NCBI GenBank assembly: GCA_902511405.1 | Contig: CABXEZ010000008.1 | Location: 1 to 51,647, forward strand | Reading direction: 5' to 3' | Origin: an uncultured Alphaproteobacteria bacterium | Lineage (GTDB): Bacteria > Pseudomonadota > Alphaproteobacteria > HIMB59 > GCA-002718135 | Length of the DNA stretch: 51,647 nt | Shown: one piece after another, positions 18,304-27,581 of the stretch | Layout of the letters: each line of letters opens with the position of its first letter | Position numbering within the stretch: the first letter of the stretch is position 1 | Program-made: the position numbers and the translations under genes | The notes under the pieces: model-generated | The model's input: the letters and a program-made list of their open reading frames with translations, nothing else | Database searches by the model: none | What the model was told of the DNA's origin: nothing

Positions 18304-19059
18304 ATGTTAAAAAAATTAACTATTCTACTAATATTAATATTCTCTTTTAATATTCTAGCAGCTGAATCTAATAAAGGCCCAATGCCAAAACATGAATGGT
18401 CCTTCAACGGTATTACAGGTACCTTTGACAGAGCGGCACTGCAAAGGGGTTTTAAAGTTTACAGAGAAGTATGTGCAGGCTGTCACTCAATGAAGTTGTT
18501 GTATTACAGAGACCTTATAGATATTGGATTTTCTGAAGCTCAAGTAAAAGCAATTGCTGCTGAATATGATATTTTAGATGGTCCAAATGATGATGGTGAA
18601 ATGTTTGAGCGACCTGCTCGCCCTGCTGATAGATTTGTTAATCCGTATCTAAATGATAATGAAGCTAGGGCCAATAATAACGGTGCATATCCTCCAGATT
18701 TAAGCGTCATTACTAAAGCGCGTAGATATGGGGAGGATTATATTTATAATTTATTAATGGGTTACGAAGAAGCTCCTGAGGGAGTAGAGGTAGGTAATGG
18801 GATGTATTACAATAAATGGATGGATGGAAATCAGATTGCTATGCCTGCTCCAATTCTTGATGGAAGTGTTGATTATGACGATGGAACCGATACTAATGCA
18901 AAGCAACTTTCGGAAGATGTGGTAACTTTTTTAAAATGGGCAGCTGAGCCTGAGTTAGAAGTTAGAAAAAATATGGGCATTAAAGTTATTTTATTTTTCT
19001 TAATACTTGGAACGGTTGTATATTTAGCTAAAAATAGACTCTGGAGAGATGTACACTAA
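18304..19059 (+). CDS. petC: ubiquinol-cytochrome c reductase, cytochrome c1 subunit
   Basis: Membrane-anchored c-type cytochrome accepting electrons from the Rieske centre. An N-terminal signal peptide (residues 1-20, cleavage near LAA) leads to the heme-attachment motif CAGCH (C57, C60, H61). An axial Met is likely in GNQIAMPAP, and the C-terminal anchor is GIKVILFFLILGTVVYLA. 251 residues is normal. It ends in a stop interlocked with that of ychF (CTAA, 19056-19059), leaving no room for an intergenic terminator. Confidence 0.96.
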   Translation: MLKKLTILLILIFSFNILAAESNKGPMPKHEWSFNGITGTFDRAALQRGFKVYREVCAGCHSMKLLYYRDLIDIGFSEAQVKAIAAEYDILDGPNDDGEMFERPARPADRFVNPYLNDNEARANNNGAYPPDLSVITKARRYGEDYIYNLLMGYEEAPEGVEVGNGMYYNKWMDGNQIAMPAPILDGSVDYDDGTDTNAKQLSEDVVTFLKWAAEPELEVRKNMGIKVILFFLILGTVVYLAKNRLWRDVH

Positions 19060-20156
19060 ACATTAAAAAGAAAGTGCATCACATCACCATTTTTAACAAC
19101 ATAATCTTTTCCTTCCTGTCTTAATTTTCCTGCGTCTCTACAGCCTGACTCTCCATTAAATTCTATAAAATCTTGATAAGCAATTGTTTCAGCTCTAATA
19201 AAACCTTTTTCAAAATCAGTATGTATCTTTCCTGCAGCTTGTGGTGCTAAAGTATTTTTATCGATAGTCCATGAGCGTGTTTCTTTTGGTCCACAAGTAA
19301 AATAATTGATAAGATTAAGAAGGTTGTAGCCACTTTTTATAACTTTGGAAAGAGTAGTTTCACTAAGACCCATTTCTTTAATCATTTCTAATTTTTCATC
19401 ATTATCTTCTAATTCTGCTATCTGTGACTCAATTGATGCCGATACAATAACTGTATTATGATTTTTTTTATGAGCATATTCACTTACTCTTTTAGACATT
19501 TCATTACCATTTTGAACAGACTCTTCATCTACATTACAAATATATAACATAGGCTTAATAGCGATGATATTTAGTGATTTAACAAATTCATTTTCTTCTT
19601 CTGTAAAATCATTATTTTGTAGGGAGTTAAAATCATTTAAATTTTCTATAATTTTTTCAATTATACTTATTTGATTGAGTATTTCTTTATCACCTTGTTT
19701 TGATTTTTTTTCTAAAGAATTTTTTTTGGTTTCTAATGTTTCAATGTCAGCAAGTTGTAATTCTGTATTAATAGTTTCAATATCATTTAGTGGATCAATA
19801 GTATTTGATACATGGGTAATATTTTCATCATTAAAACATCTTACCACATGGGCAATGGCATCAACTTCACGAATATGTCCTAAAAATTTATTTCCTAATC
19901 CTTCTCCTTGAGAAGCTCCTTTTACTAATCCTGCAATATCAACAAAATCCATATATGAAGGTATAATTTTTTCACTCTTACCAATTTTACCTAAAACATC
20001 TAATCTGTCGTCAGGTACTGCAACTCTTCCAACATTAGGCTCAATTGTTGCAAAGGGATAATTTGCTGCTTCTGCTTTATTAGATTCTGTTAAAGCATTA
20101 AATAATGTTGACTTCCCAACATTTGGTAAACCAATAATTCCACATTTAAATCCCAT
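19056..20156 (-). CDS. ychF: redox-regulated ATPase/GTPase YchF
   Basis: Obg-related P-loop NTPase (Ola1/YchF) that binds ribosomes. P-loop GLPNVGKSTLFNAL at residues 8-21, G3 region DIAGLVKGASQGEGLGN, a NVDE-type G4, and the C-terminal TGS-like end with HTDFEKGFIRAETI. 366 residues matches the family. It is joined to pth by a TAATG junction at 20156. Confidence 0.96.
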   Translation of the reverse strand: MGFKCGIIGLPNVGKSTLFNALTESNKAEAANYPFATIEPNVGRVAVPDDRLDVLGKIGKSEKIIPSYMDFVDIAGLVKGASQGEGLGNKFLGHIREVDAIAHVVRCFNDENITHVSNTIDPLNDIETINTELQLADIETLETKKNSLEKKSKQGDKEILNQISIIEKIIENLNDFNSLQNNDFTEEENEFVKSLNIIAIKPMLYICNVDEESVQNGNEMSKRVSEYAHKKNHNTVIVSASIESQIAELEDNDEKLEMIKEMGLSETTLSKVIKSGYNLLNLINYFTCGPKETRSWTIDKNTLAPQAAGKIHTDFEKGFIRAETIAYQDFIEFNGESGCRDAGKLRQEGKDYVVKNGDVMHFLFNV

Positions 20157-20716
20157 TAATTATCTTCTGCTAATCTTGTTAAAAAGAGAACTTGGTCATC
20201 TAATAGTGTGTTAAAATTATTAGTCACTTTATCAAGTTTTGTCTCGATCAAGCTCATTTCATCATTTGTAAATTTATTTAATACATAATTAGATACTAAA
20301 TCTTTAGAACCTGGATGGTTAATACCAATGCGTATCCTGTTATAATCTTTACCTATCATTTCATCAATATTAGAAAGACCATTATGACCTCCATTTCCTC
20401 CACTAAATTTTAATTTTACTTTACCTAATTCTAAATCTAGATCATCATGAATTATATATATTTTTTTTTTATCAATTTTATAAAAGTTCACTATTTCTTG
20501 AATTGGTTGACCAGACAAATTCATAAAATTTAATGGTTTCATTAATAAACATGATTGATGGTTTATGTCACCTTTCAATACTTCTTTTTTAGTGTCTTTT
20601 TTAAATGGTAAAAAATTATAAAAGTTGGATAACTTATCTATAAGGTTGAAACCAATATTATGTCTAGTGTTGGTGAACTCCTTGCCAGGATTACCAAGGC
20701 CACAAATTAAAAACAT
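20156..20716 (-). CDS. pth: peptidyl-tRNA hydrolase
   Basis: Releases peptides from drop-off peptidyl-tRNA. Family signatures: GLGNPGKEFTNTRHNIGF near the N-terminus (with the catalytic His in RHNIG), KPLNFMNLSG, IHDDLDLELGKVKLK and GGNGGHNGLSNID. 186 residues is normal. It lies between rplY and ychF, the usual order in proteobacteria. Confidence 0.96.
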   Translation of the reverse strand: MFLICGLGNPGKEFTNTRHNIGFNLIDKLSNFYNFLPFKKDTKKEVLKGDINHQSCLLMKPLNFMNLSGQPIQEIVNFYKIDKKKIYIIHDDLDLELGKVKLKFSGGNGGHNGLSNIDEMIGKDYNRIRIGINHPGSKDLVSNYVLNKFTNDEMSLIETKLDKVTNNFNTLLDDQVLFLTRLAEDN

Positions 20717-20735
20717 ATTTTAACTATAGATTAAT

Positions 20736-21392
20736 TTACTTAGATTCTTCTTTAGATTCTTCCTTAGACTCTTCAGGTTTTTCATCTTTAGTTTCTTCAG
20801 CAGCTTCTTCAGTTTCAGCTGGTTTGGTTTCTACTTCCACTGTAGGTGGAACTACCGTTGCAACAACAAAATCTCTATCAGTTATAGTAGGGCTAACTCC
20901 CTCTGGAAGCTCAATATTGCTAATTTTAATTGAGTCACCAATTTCACTGCTAACAAGGTCGAATTGTAATTTATCAGGTATGTTATTAGCATTACAACTA
21001 AGTTCAACTTCACGTCTAACTAAGTTAAGAACACCGCCTTTTTTTAATCCAGGACAGGTATCTTGGTTTAAAAACTCTACAGGAACTTCAACAGTTACTT
21101 TTGTGTCATTTTGCACTCTTAAAAAATCAAAATGGATTAATTTGTCTGTTACGGGATGATATTGTAATTGTTTTGGTAAAACTTTTTCATTTTTACCCTC
21201 GATATCTAGATCTAAGATAGTTGAATAAAAAGCACCAGTATGCATTAATTTTAAAAGAACTTTATTTTCAAAAGCTATTTTTGTTGGCTCCGTACCTTTA
21301 CCATATACAATACCAGGAACCATTCCCTTATTTAACAAGGAGTGTGTTGAACCGGTATCTTTAGATCTTTCAATTACTTTATATTTTTCCAT
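20736..21392 (-). CDS. rplY: 50S ribosomal protein L25/general stress protein Ctc
   Basis: 5S-rRNA binding protein, long (Ctc) form of 218 residues. The L25 domain covers about residues 1-90 (IVYGKGTEPTKIAFE, LPKQLQYHPVTDKLIHFDFL); the TL5-like C-terminal domain follows (VPVEFLNQDTCPGLKKGGVL, VSSEIGDSIKISNIELPEGV). The last 32 or so residues are an acidic tail with EESK-type repeats, variable in the family. It is co-directional with prs 8 bases upstream. Confidence 0.94.
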   Translation of the reverse strand: MEKYKVIERSKDTGSTHSLLNKGMVPGIVYGKGTEPTKIAFENKVLLKLMHTGAFYSTILDLDIEGKNEKVLPKQLQYHPVTDKLIHFDFLRVQNDTKVTVEVPVEFLNQDTCPGLKKGGVLNLVRREVELSCNANNIPDKLQFDLVSSEIGDSIKISNIELPEGVSPTITDRDFVVATVVPPTVEVETKPAETEEAAEETKDEKPEESKEESKEESK

Positions 21393-21400
21393 AACATTTA

Positions 21401-22336
21401 TTAATCAAAAAGTGCTGAAACAGATGAATCGCTGTTTATCCTTTTTATGGCCTCCCCCATTAAAGGAGCAATACTAATATGTCTAATATTTTTTGTATTT
21501 TTTACTTCATTTGAAGCATGAATACTATCTGTAAGAACTAATTCTTTAATAGCCGAGTTTTCAATTCTATTCAAAGCTTCCCCAGATAATACTCCATGAG
21601 CAATATACGAGTATATTTCTTTAGCTCCAAATTCTTTCAATGCTTTCGCAGCATTACACAATGTGCCTGCAGAATCAGCAATATCATCAAGTAAAATACA
21701 GGTTTTGCCTTTTACCTCACCTATAATATTCATTACTTCAGATACTCCTGCCTTTTCTCTTCTCTTATCTGCAATGGCCAAACCTGCATTTAACCGTTTT
21801 GCAAAAGCTCTAGCTCTTACTACCCCCCCAACATCAGGAGAAGTAATCACTAAATCATTATTATTAGAGAATTTATTTTTCATATCTTTTATTATTGGTG
21901 GTGCTGAAAATATATTATCCAGAGGAATATCAAAAAAACCTTGTATTTGACCTGCATGCAAATCCATTGTTAAAACTCTATCAGCTCCAGCTGAAGTGAT
22001 TAGATTAGCCACAAGTTTTGCTGTAATGGGTGTACGTGGACCAGTTTTTCTATCCTGACGAGCATATCCATAATAAGGTATAACTGCAGTTATCCTTTTT
22101 GCTGATCCTCTTTTAGCAGCGTCAATAGTAATAAGTAGTTCCATAAGATGGTCGTTAGCAGGGTGCGAAGTTGATTGAATGATGAAAACATCTTCCCCTC
22201 TTATATTTTCATTTATTTCAACAAAGATTTCTCTATCTGCAAATTTTCTCAAAGAGGTGTTTGCAAGTTTAACGCCAATATATGAACAGATTGATTCAGC
22301 TAATATCTTATTACTGTTGCAGGCAATAATTTTCAT
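21401..22336 (-). CDS. prs: ribose-phosphate pyrophosphokinase
   Basis: Makes PRPP from ribose 5-phosphate and ATP for purine, pyrimidine, histidine and tryptophan synthesis. The PRPP-binding signature appears as [18 protein letters not shown]; the flexible ATP loop ([17 protein letters not shown]) and [14 protein letters not shown] are intact. 311 residues matches class I PRPP synthetases, which are phosphate-activated and ADP-inhibited. It heads the prs-rplY-pth-ychF run. Confidence 0.96.
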   Translation of the reverse strand: MKIIACNSNKILAESICSYIGVKLANTSLRKFADREIFVEINENIRGEDVFIIQSTSHPANDHLMELLITIDAAKRGSAKRITAVIPYYGYARQDRKTGPRTPITAKLVANLITSAGADRVLTMDLHAGQIQGFFDIPLDNIFSAPPIIKDMKNKFSNNNDLVITSPDVGGVVRARAFAKRLNAGLAIADKRREKAGVSEVMNIIGEVKGKTCILLDDIADSAGTLCNAAKALKEFGAKEIYSYIAHGVLSGEALNRIENSAIKELVLTDSIHASNEVKNTKNIRHISIAPLMGEAIKRINSDSSVSALFD

Positions 22337-22380
22337 TTAATAATTATGATCAATATATCAGTCTATAGATAGATCAACCA

Positions 22381-23142
22381 TTAACTCAAAGATATTAAAT
22401 TAATTAATCTACCCGTTGTTTTTTGCCCTTTGTGTGTAGCGCGTCTGTGACTAAAGAATAGTTTCTCGTTAGAATATGTGTCTTGCCTAATATTATAGAT
22501 CTTTTTTAAACCTAGTTCTGATAGTTGATAATTAATTAATGCTCTAAGGTTAAAATAAAACTTTTTCTTATTTTTATATCGAAAGAATTTAGAATATTTA
22601 ATATTTTTTTCAATAAACTTAGTTTGAAAATTTTTATCTACTTCATAATTTTTTACTCCAAGGCAAGGTCCTACTATTGCAGTTAAATTTTTTCTTTTAA
22701 TCTGATATCTATCAAATAGTTTTATAGCTTTTTGTGAAATATTATTCAAAGAACCTTTCCAGCCAGAATGTAAATTGCAAACAAATTTATTATTATCATC
22801 ATAAATAATAACAGGAGCACAATCTGCAGTTAAAATTCCTAATATAACATTACTTAATGAGGTTATCACACCATCTGCTTCTATATTTTTATCTAAATTA
22901 CTTTTAGTGACTCTAATAACTTTTGATGAGTGAGTCTGTTTTATTAAAATAAGTTTTTTATTATTTAAATTTAAATTTTTAATTGCGATTAACCTATTGT
23001 CATAAACTTTTTCTTTATCATCATCATTGGAGGAACTGCAGTTTAAAGATTTAAATTTTTTATTTGATAAACCATTTAAGCGTGTAAAAAAACCATGTTT
23101 GAGAGGAACTTTTTTAATAAAGAAAAAATTTTTTAAAAACAT
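22381..23142 (-). CDS. pgeF: peptidoglycan editing factor PgeF (laccase-domain, YfiH family)
   Basis: Multi-copper-oxidase-like domain protein that hydrolyses mis-incorporated muropeptide precursors; also described as purine nucleoside phosphorylase-like. Metal/active-site signatures: KQTHSSKV (His), LTADCAPVIIYD (Cys), CNLHSGWKGSLNN (His), and a C-terminal FFSHRRATHKGQKTTGRL. 253 residues is normal. It overlaps midA by 10 bases. Confidence 0.93.
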   Translation of the reverse strand: MFLKNFFFIKKVPLKHGFFTRLNGLSNKKFKSLNCSSSNDDDKEKVYDNRLIAIKNLNLNNKKLILIKQTHSSKVIRVTKSNLDKNIEADGVITSLSNVILGILTADCAPVIIYDDNNKFVCNLHSGWKGSLNNISQKAIKLFDRYQIKRKNLTAIVGPCLGVKNYEVDKNFQTKFIEKNIKYSKFFRYKNKKKFYFNLRALINYQLSELGLKKIYNIRQDTYSNEKLFFSHRRATHKGQKTTGRLINLISLS

Positions 23143-24170
23143 GAGATCACTAATACTTTAAATATCTCACCCATTTGAGAATTATCTACTAATCTATCGT
23201 ATTCAGCATTTATTTTTTTAATAACTTCTTCACTTTTGTCTTTTTGTAAATTTTTCTTTCTTTCTTGTATACCACAAGAAATCAAAAAATCTTTTTGTGA
23301 ACAAAATATTTCTACTTTTAGATTATATTTATTGGCTATAAAGATTAATTCATCAAAATTAACATGTGCTGTAATATCTTGATTTCCTATATTTTCAAAT
23401 AAGTGAGTCTTTTTGTGCTGATATATAGTTTGTAAAGAAAAATGATTAGGTGGATTTTTATAACCGTAATCAATTGTGATAAAAACTCCTTTATGTTTTT
23501 TTATAAATGCACACACTAACTCAAAATATTCATCTCGTGAACGAGCAATTTCTGCAACTTTAACATGTTCAAATTTTTCAAGAGATGTTAATATCTTTTT
23601 ATCTTCAACCTGTTGAGACACTAAAGTAAAATTTTGCTCAACTTCATTATAATTTACATATTTTTCATACCATTTTTCTTTTTTGTGAAACTGCTGCACT
23701 GGAAAACAATCAAAGAACTCATTTGAATATATTATGGAAGGAATATTTTTATTAGAGATATAAAATTCCTCACACCAAGTTATGTTTTTGTGATTCATAT
23801 TTTTTTTTTGAATATCTATTAAGGATTTATTTTTTTCTATCAGAGTTAGATGCATAGAATTTAAAAAATTTTGTTTTATCGATGAGGTACGTAATATATC
23901 ATTCAATAGAGTGCCTTTACCAGGACCTAACTCAACAAGATTGAAATTATTTTTAATTTTTTTTTCCCAAAAATTAATTAGAAATATTGTTAAAACCTCT
24001 CCAAACATTTGAGATATTTCAGGAGAGGTAATAAAATCATTATCTCTTCCTATAGGGTTGTTTTTTAAATAGTATCCATCGTTCTTAAATTGACAAATTT
24101 CTATAAATTCCGCAACGTTAAGACTGCCATTTTTTTTTATTTTATCAATTAAAATTTTTTTTATATTCAT
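23133..24170 (-). CDS. SAM-dependent methyltransferase of the MidA/NDUFAF7 family
   Basis: Homolog of the mitochondrial complex I assembly factor NDUFAF7, which methylates an arginine of NDUFS2. Signatures are the N-terminal GYYLKNNPIGRDNDFITSPE, the SAM-binding NLVELGPGKGTLLNDIL, and SNEFFDCFPVQQFH. 345 residues is typical. lgt upstream overlaps it by 4 bases and pgeF downstream by 10, the usual lgt-midA-pgeF order of alphaproteobacteria. Its substrate in bacteria is not established. Confidence 0.9.
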   Translation of the reverse strand: MNIKKILIDKIKKNGSLNVAEFIEICQFKNDGYYLKNNPIGRDNDFITSPEISQMFGEVLTIFLINFWEKKIKNNFNLVELGPGKGTLLNDILRTSSIKQNFLNSMHLTLIEKNKSLIDIQKKNMNHKNITWCEEFYISNKNIPSIIYSNEFFDCFPVQQFHKKEKWYEKYVNYNEVEQNFTLVSQQVEDKKILTSLEKFEHVKVAEIARSRDEYFELVCAFIKKHKGVFITIDYGYKNPPNHFSLQTIYQHKKTHLFENIGNQDITAHVNFDELIFIANKYNLKVEIFCSQKDFLISCGIQERKKNLQKDKSEEVIKKINAEYDRLVDNSQMGEIFKVLVISCF

Positions 24171-24943
24171 TTACGTACTAATATCCATATACCAGCTAAC
24201 AAAAATGGAATGCATAATAGTTGACCCATCGAAAAATAATAAAATACTAAACCTAAATGATAATCTGGTTCTCTTAAGTACTCAATGAGGAATCTAAAAA
24301 TAGAATAAAATATCAAAAATAAACCACTTATATTACCTATAATAAATTTCTGAGGTTTTTTGCTAAAATAATATAACAAAATTACAAAAAGTATTATACC
24401 CTCAAAGAATGCTTCATACAGCTGTGACGGATGTCTGGGATTTTTATCTATTAAAGGATATATAATTGCCAAAGGAAAATCTGTTACTCTTCCATATAGC
24501 TCAGTATTGATAAAATTTGAAATTCTACCTAGAAATAAACCAATAGGAGCAACTAAAGATACTAGATCAGATAAATAGAAAAATTGTAATTTGTATTTCA
24601 AAGAAAAAAGATAAATTGATAAAATCATTCCTATCAACCCTCCATGAAAAGACATTCCTCCGTTCCAGATTTCTAGAATATAAGTTGGTTTAGTAAAAAA
24701 TAAATTAGTTTGATAAAAAAGTACGTAACCGGTTCTTCCACCTAGAATGACCCCTATTATTGCCCATATAAAAAATTTATCGATCTTATCATCTGATATG
24801 AGTCTATAAGACCAACTATTTATTTTTTTTATAATAATCGACCCTAAAATAAATGCAAAAATGTATGCTAAACTATACCAGCGGATGTCAATAAAGCCTA
24901 AAGACATTACAACGGGGTTTATTGAGGGTTGAATAAAAATCAT
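24167..24943 (-). CDS. lgt: prolipoprotein diacylglyceryl transferase
   Basis: Inner-membrane enzyme transferring diacylglycerol to the lipobox cysteine of lipoproteins. Multiple membrane helices; catalytic-region motifs MSFHGGLIGMI, LGRISNFINTELYGRVTD (with the essential Arg and Asn), and RHPSQLYEAFFEGI are all present. 258 residues is normal. It is divergent from the UbiK-like gene with only 25 bases between them. Confidence 0.96.
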   Translation of the reverse strand: MIFIQPSINPVVMSLGFIDIRWYSLAYIFAFILGSIIIKKINSWSYRLISDDKIDKFFIWAIIGVILGGRTGYVLFYQTNLFFTKPTYILEIWNGGMSFHGGLIGMILSIYLFSLKYKLQFFYLSDLVSLVAPIGLFLGRISNFINTELYGRVTDFPLAIIYPLIDKNPRHPSQLYEAFFEGIILFVILLYYFSKKPQKFIIGNISGLFLIFYSIFRFLIEYLREPDYHLGLVFYYFSMGQLLCIPFLLAGIWILVRK

Positions 24944-24968
24944 TATGTTTTAAATAACTTATTATATT

Positions 24969-25247
24969 ATGGTTAATAAGAGTAAAATTTTATCAGATTT
25001 ATCAAAAATTGCTGTTGACGCAATGAGTACATTTTCTGGTTTAAAAAAGGAAATAGAAACATTAGTTTCTTTAAGGGTTAATAAGATCATTAATAAAATG
25101 AATTTAGTGAAAAGAGACGAATTTGATGTTTTAAAGAAAATGGTCCAAAAAGTTTTAATAGAAAATGAAGAATTAAAAAAATCACGAAAAAAACCCATAC
25201 TTAGAAAGAAAAAAACTAGTAAAAAGAAGAAAAAAGCTAAAAACTAG
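24969..25247 (+). CDS. UbiK/BMFP-family coiled-coil accessory protein
   Basis: 92-residue protein of the BMFP/UbiK type, in which an amphipathic N-terminal helix (KILSDLSKIAVDAMSTFSGL) leads to a trimeric C-terminal coiled coil (MNLVKRDEFDVLKKMVQKVL). UbiK aids aerobic ubiquinone synthesis in proteobacteria. The tail is unusually lysine-rich, with KKKTSKKKKK near the end. Divergent from lgt, its usual position in alphaproteobacteria. Confidence 0.8.
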   Translation: MVNKSKILSDLSKIAVDAMSTFSGLKKEIETLVSLRVNKIINKMNLVKRDEFDVLKKMVQKVLIENEELKKSRKKPILRKKKTSKKKKKAKN

Positions 25248-25317
25248 GAATTATCCACTTTTTTTATAAAATTATTTTTATTTAACTTGCGAAACTAGTT
25301 ATTAATTTAGTATCTAG

Positions 25318-25349
25318 ATGTAGTAGCAATAATAAATTGATCACTACAT
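25318..25349. promoter_or_regulatory. inverted repeat just before the ybjN-like gene
   Basis: ATGTAGT (25318-25324), 18-base spacer, ACTACAT (25343-25349): a perfect 7-bp repeat ending 5 bases before the ATG at 25355. It could be an operator or, if transcribed, a hairpin next to the start codon. There is no other evidence for its role. Confidence 0.3.
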
Positions 25350-25354
25350 AAAGT

Positions 25355-25843
25355 ATGGATATTGAAAATATACCTTTAAACCCAATAGATATTGTTGAGG
25401 ATGTTATTTATAATAAAAAATGGAGTTTCAGCAGGTCTGATGACTATGAGCTCGTAGCTGATATAGCCTCAAAGTGGTGCCAGTATAGGTTGTATTTTTC
25501 ATGGTCTGAAAATGTAAGAGCGATGAGCTTTACTATTACTTTTGATCTAAAATACCCTCAATCTAAACTTTCTGAAGCTTATGAACTGATCGGCCTAATA
25601 AATGAAAAGTTATGGATTGGTCACTTTGATATAACTAGCAAGAATGGTATTCCAGCTTTTCGACATACGTTATTGTCTAGCTCAGACAATGATTTTTTAC
25701 ATAAAAATTTAGAGGATTTAGTCGATATTGCTATTTATGAATGTGAAAAATATTATCCATCATTTCAACAGGTGCTTTTTGATGATTTACAACCTTCAAA
25801 GTCATTAGTGTTCGCAAATTTTGAAGTTATTGGTACTGCCTAA
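25355..25843 (+). CDS. YbjN domain-containing protein
   Basis: 162-residue protein of the YbjN/type III chaperone-like fold, common upstream of proC in alphaproteobacteria. Typical elements are IDIVEDVIYNKKWSFSRSDD, the CQYRLYFSWSENVRAMSFTI strand region, and LNEKLWIGHFD-type text (here INEKLWIGHFDI) before a helical C-terminus ECEKYYPSFQQVLF. Biochemical function is not known. It is followed 43 bases later by proC. Confidence 0.88.
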   Translation: MDIENIPLNPIDIVEDVIYNKKWSFSRSDDYELVADIASKWCQYRLYFSWSENVRAMSFTITFDLKYPQSKLSEAYELIGLINEKLWIGHFDITSKNGIPAFRHTLLSSSDNDFLHKNLEDLVDIAIYECEKYYPSFQQVLFDDLQPSKSLVFANFEVIGTA

Positions 25844-25886
25844 AAAACTTTTTTTATTTGTTAAAAAGTATAATTAAATATTAAAT

Positions 25887-26705
25887 ATGAATAGAGTTCT
25901 TTTAGTTGGATGCGGACACATGGGTTCAGCATTATTAAATGAATGGATGAATTTAAAATCCCATTCTTTAGCTGTTGTTGATCCCTTGAGTTACAGTTAC
26001 CTAAAAAAAAAATATTATAAAAAAAAAATAAGATTTTTTGAGAAAATACCAAATCAAAATGAAATAAAAAAATTTGATGTAATTATTTTTGCAATAAAGC
26101 CTCAGATAGCAAAAAAAGTTTTAAATGATTATTGTAATTTTGAGTTTAAAAAAAATATTTTAATTGTGAGCATTATTGCTGGAAAAAAAATTAGCTTTTT
26201 TAAAAAAAATATTAAAAATGCAATGCAAATTGTAAGAGTTATGCCAAATATGCCGGCGTTAATAGGTGAGGGTGTCAGTTGTTTAGTTTCTAGCAAGAGT
26301 ACCAGTAAAAATAATAAAAAAACTATAAATAATCTTTTTTTAAAAGTTGGAAAAACAATTTGGTTAAAAAATGAAACACAAATTGATAAGGCAACTGCTA
26401 TTTCAGGAAGTGGACCAGGTTATGTTTTTACACTTATTGATGCATTTGAAAAAGCATCTCAACAAATTGGTTTTCCAAAAAATATCACAAGAGAAATGGT
26501 GTTATATACTATTTTAGGTTCTGTTAAATTAATGGAAAATACAAAAAAAGAACCAAGTGATTTAGCTGACTCAATTGCAGTTAAGGGTGGCACTACAGAA
26601 GCTGGAATTAAAATTTTGCAAAAGAATAAACCTCATAAAATGATGTATAATACTTTTTTGGCAGCTTATAAAAGAGCTTCTAAACTTGGAAAAACAAATG
26701 ATTGA
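25887..26705 (+). CDS. proC: pyrroline-5-carboxylate reductase
   Basis: Last step of proline synthesis, NAD(P)H-dependent. Rossmann loop LVGCGHMGSALL at the N-terminus, VRVMPNMPALIGEG in the middle, and the C-terminal signature DSIAVKGGTTEAGI with TAISGSGPGYVF before it. 272 residues is normal. The gene contains several nine-A runs (for instance around 26000-26030) that keep frame, a useful contrast with the two genes broken at shorter runs. Confidence 0.95.
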   Translation: MNRVLLVGCGHMGSALLNEWMNLKSHSLAVVDPLSYSYLKKKYYKKKIRFFEKIPNQNEIKKFDVIIFAIKPQIAKKVLNDYCNFEFKKNILIVSIIAGKKISFFKKNIKNAMQIVRVMPNMPALIGEGVSCLVSSKSTSKNNKKTINNLFLKVGKTIWLKNETQIDKATAISGSGPGYVFTLIDAFEKASQQIGFPKNITREMVLYTILGSVKLMENTKKEPSDLADSIAVKGGTTEAGIKILQKNKPHKMMYNTFLAAYKRASKLGKTND

Positions 26706-27243
26706 GTTTGAAAAAAAAATTGCTCAACAAACGTTAAGTATTTTAAAAAAAAAATCCTGGAACACTTTTTCTTTAGAGCAAGTTTTAAAAAGTGTTAAAG
26801 TTAAAAAAACTAATATTAAAACAAAATTTGATTTACTTAAACTTATCAGCAAATACGTTGATTATCTTCTTATTAATAATATGAAATTTCTCGAAAATTC
26901 CTCTACTAAAGATATGTTGTTTGAAGTTTTAATGGCAAGATTTGATATATTGGAAGAAAATAGAAAATCTTTTTTAGAAATTTATAAAATTTTAAAAAAA
27001 AATCCACAACAATTAATAAAATTACTACCAACATTTCTTGAAAGTATGATTATAACTGCAGAATTATCAAAGTATAAAGTTAATGGTTTAAAGGGCACCA
27101 TAAGATTAAAAGGTTTAATGTTAATATATTTTATTACTTTTTTTCAATGGATGGATGATAAGGAATCTTCATTAGAAAAAACGATGACTGCATTAGATAA
27201 AAATTTAGATCAAGCAGAAAAATTGAGTAAATTATTTTTATGA
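26698..27243 (+). CDS. TetR/COQ9-like helix-turn-helix protein
   Basis: 181-residue all-helical protein between proC and csaA. The N-terminus (ILKKKSWNTFSLEQVLKSVK, then KTNIKTKFDLLKLISKYVDY) has the outline of a TetR DNA-binding domain, degenerate in sequence; the rest resembles the COQ9/TetR C-terminal fold. A DNA-binding role is therefore uncertain and a ubiquinone-related lipid-binding role (as in COQ9) is an alternative. I choose ATG 26698, which overlaps the proC stop (26703-26705), over an in-frame TTG at 26686. Confidence 0.6.
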   Translation: MIEFEKKIAQQTLSILKKKSWNTFSLEQVLKSVKVKKTNIKTKFDLLKLISKYVDYLLINNMKFLENSSTKDMLFEVLMARFDILEENRKSFLEIYKILKKNPQQLIKLLPTFLESMIITAELSKYKVNGLKGTIRLKGLMLIYFITFFQWMDDKESSLEKTMTALDKNLDQAEKLSKLFL

Positions 27244-27581
27244 AAGATTTAATTAGTTACTCTGATTTTACAAAAATAGAGATTAGGGTAGGAACAATTA
27301 TATCAGCTGAATTAAATAATAAACTTCGAAAACCATCCTATGTATTAAAAATTGATTTTGGAGATAAGATTGGTATTAAAAAAAGCTCAGCTCAATTAAC
27401 AAAAAATTATACAATAGATCAAATGCTTCATAAACAAATAGCTGCTGTAATAAACTTTCCTAAAAAACAAATAGGAGATTTAATATCAGAAGTATTAGTG
27501 CTTGGATTTCCTGATAATAATAATGAGCCTATTTTAATTAGCCCCGATAAAAAGCTAACAAATGGAGGTCGGCTTTATTAA
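27240..27581 (+). CDS. csaA: tRNA-binding OB-fold protein, CsaA-like
   Basis: 113-residue single tRNA-binding (EMAP II/Trbp111-like) domain. The signature FTKIEIRVGTIISAE begins the OB fold, and IAAVINFPKKQIGDLISEVL and a C-terminal ILISPDKKLTNGGRLY complete it. CsaA-type proteins have been described as export chaperones and tRNA binders. The start overlaps the previous stop as ATGA (27240-27243), and its own stop interlocks with that of the sensor kinase (TTAA, 27578-27581). Confidence 0.88.
   Translation: MKDLISYSDFTKIEIRVGTIISAELNNKLRKPSYVLKIDFGDKIGIKKSSAQLTKNYTIDQMLHKQIAAVINFPKKQIGDLISEVLVLGFPDNNNEPILISPDKKLTNGGRLY

Noticed and set aside
22337-22380. TGATC...GATCA repeat upstream of prs
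   Set aside because: Arms of only five bases in A/T-rich DNA; not distinguishable from chance.
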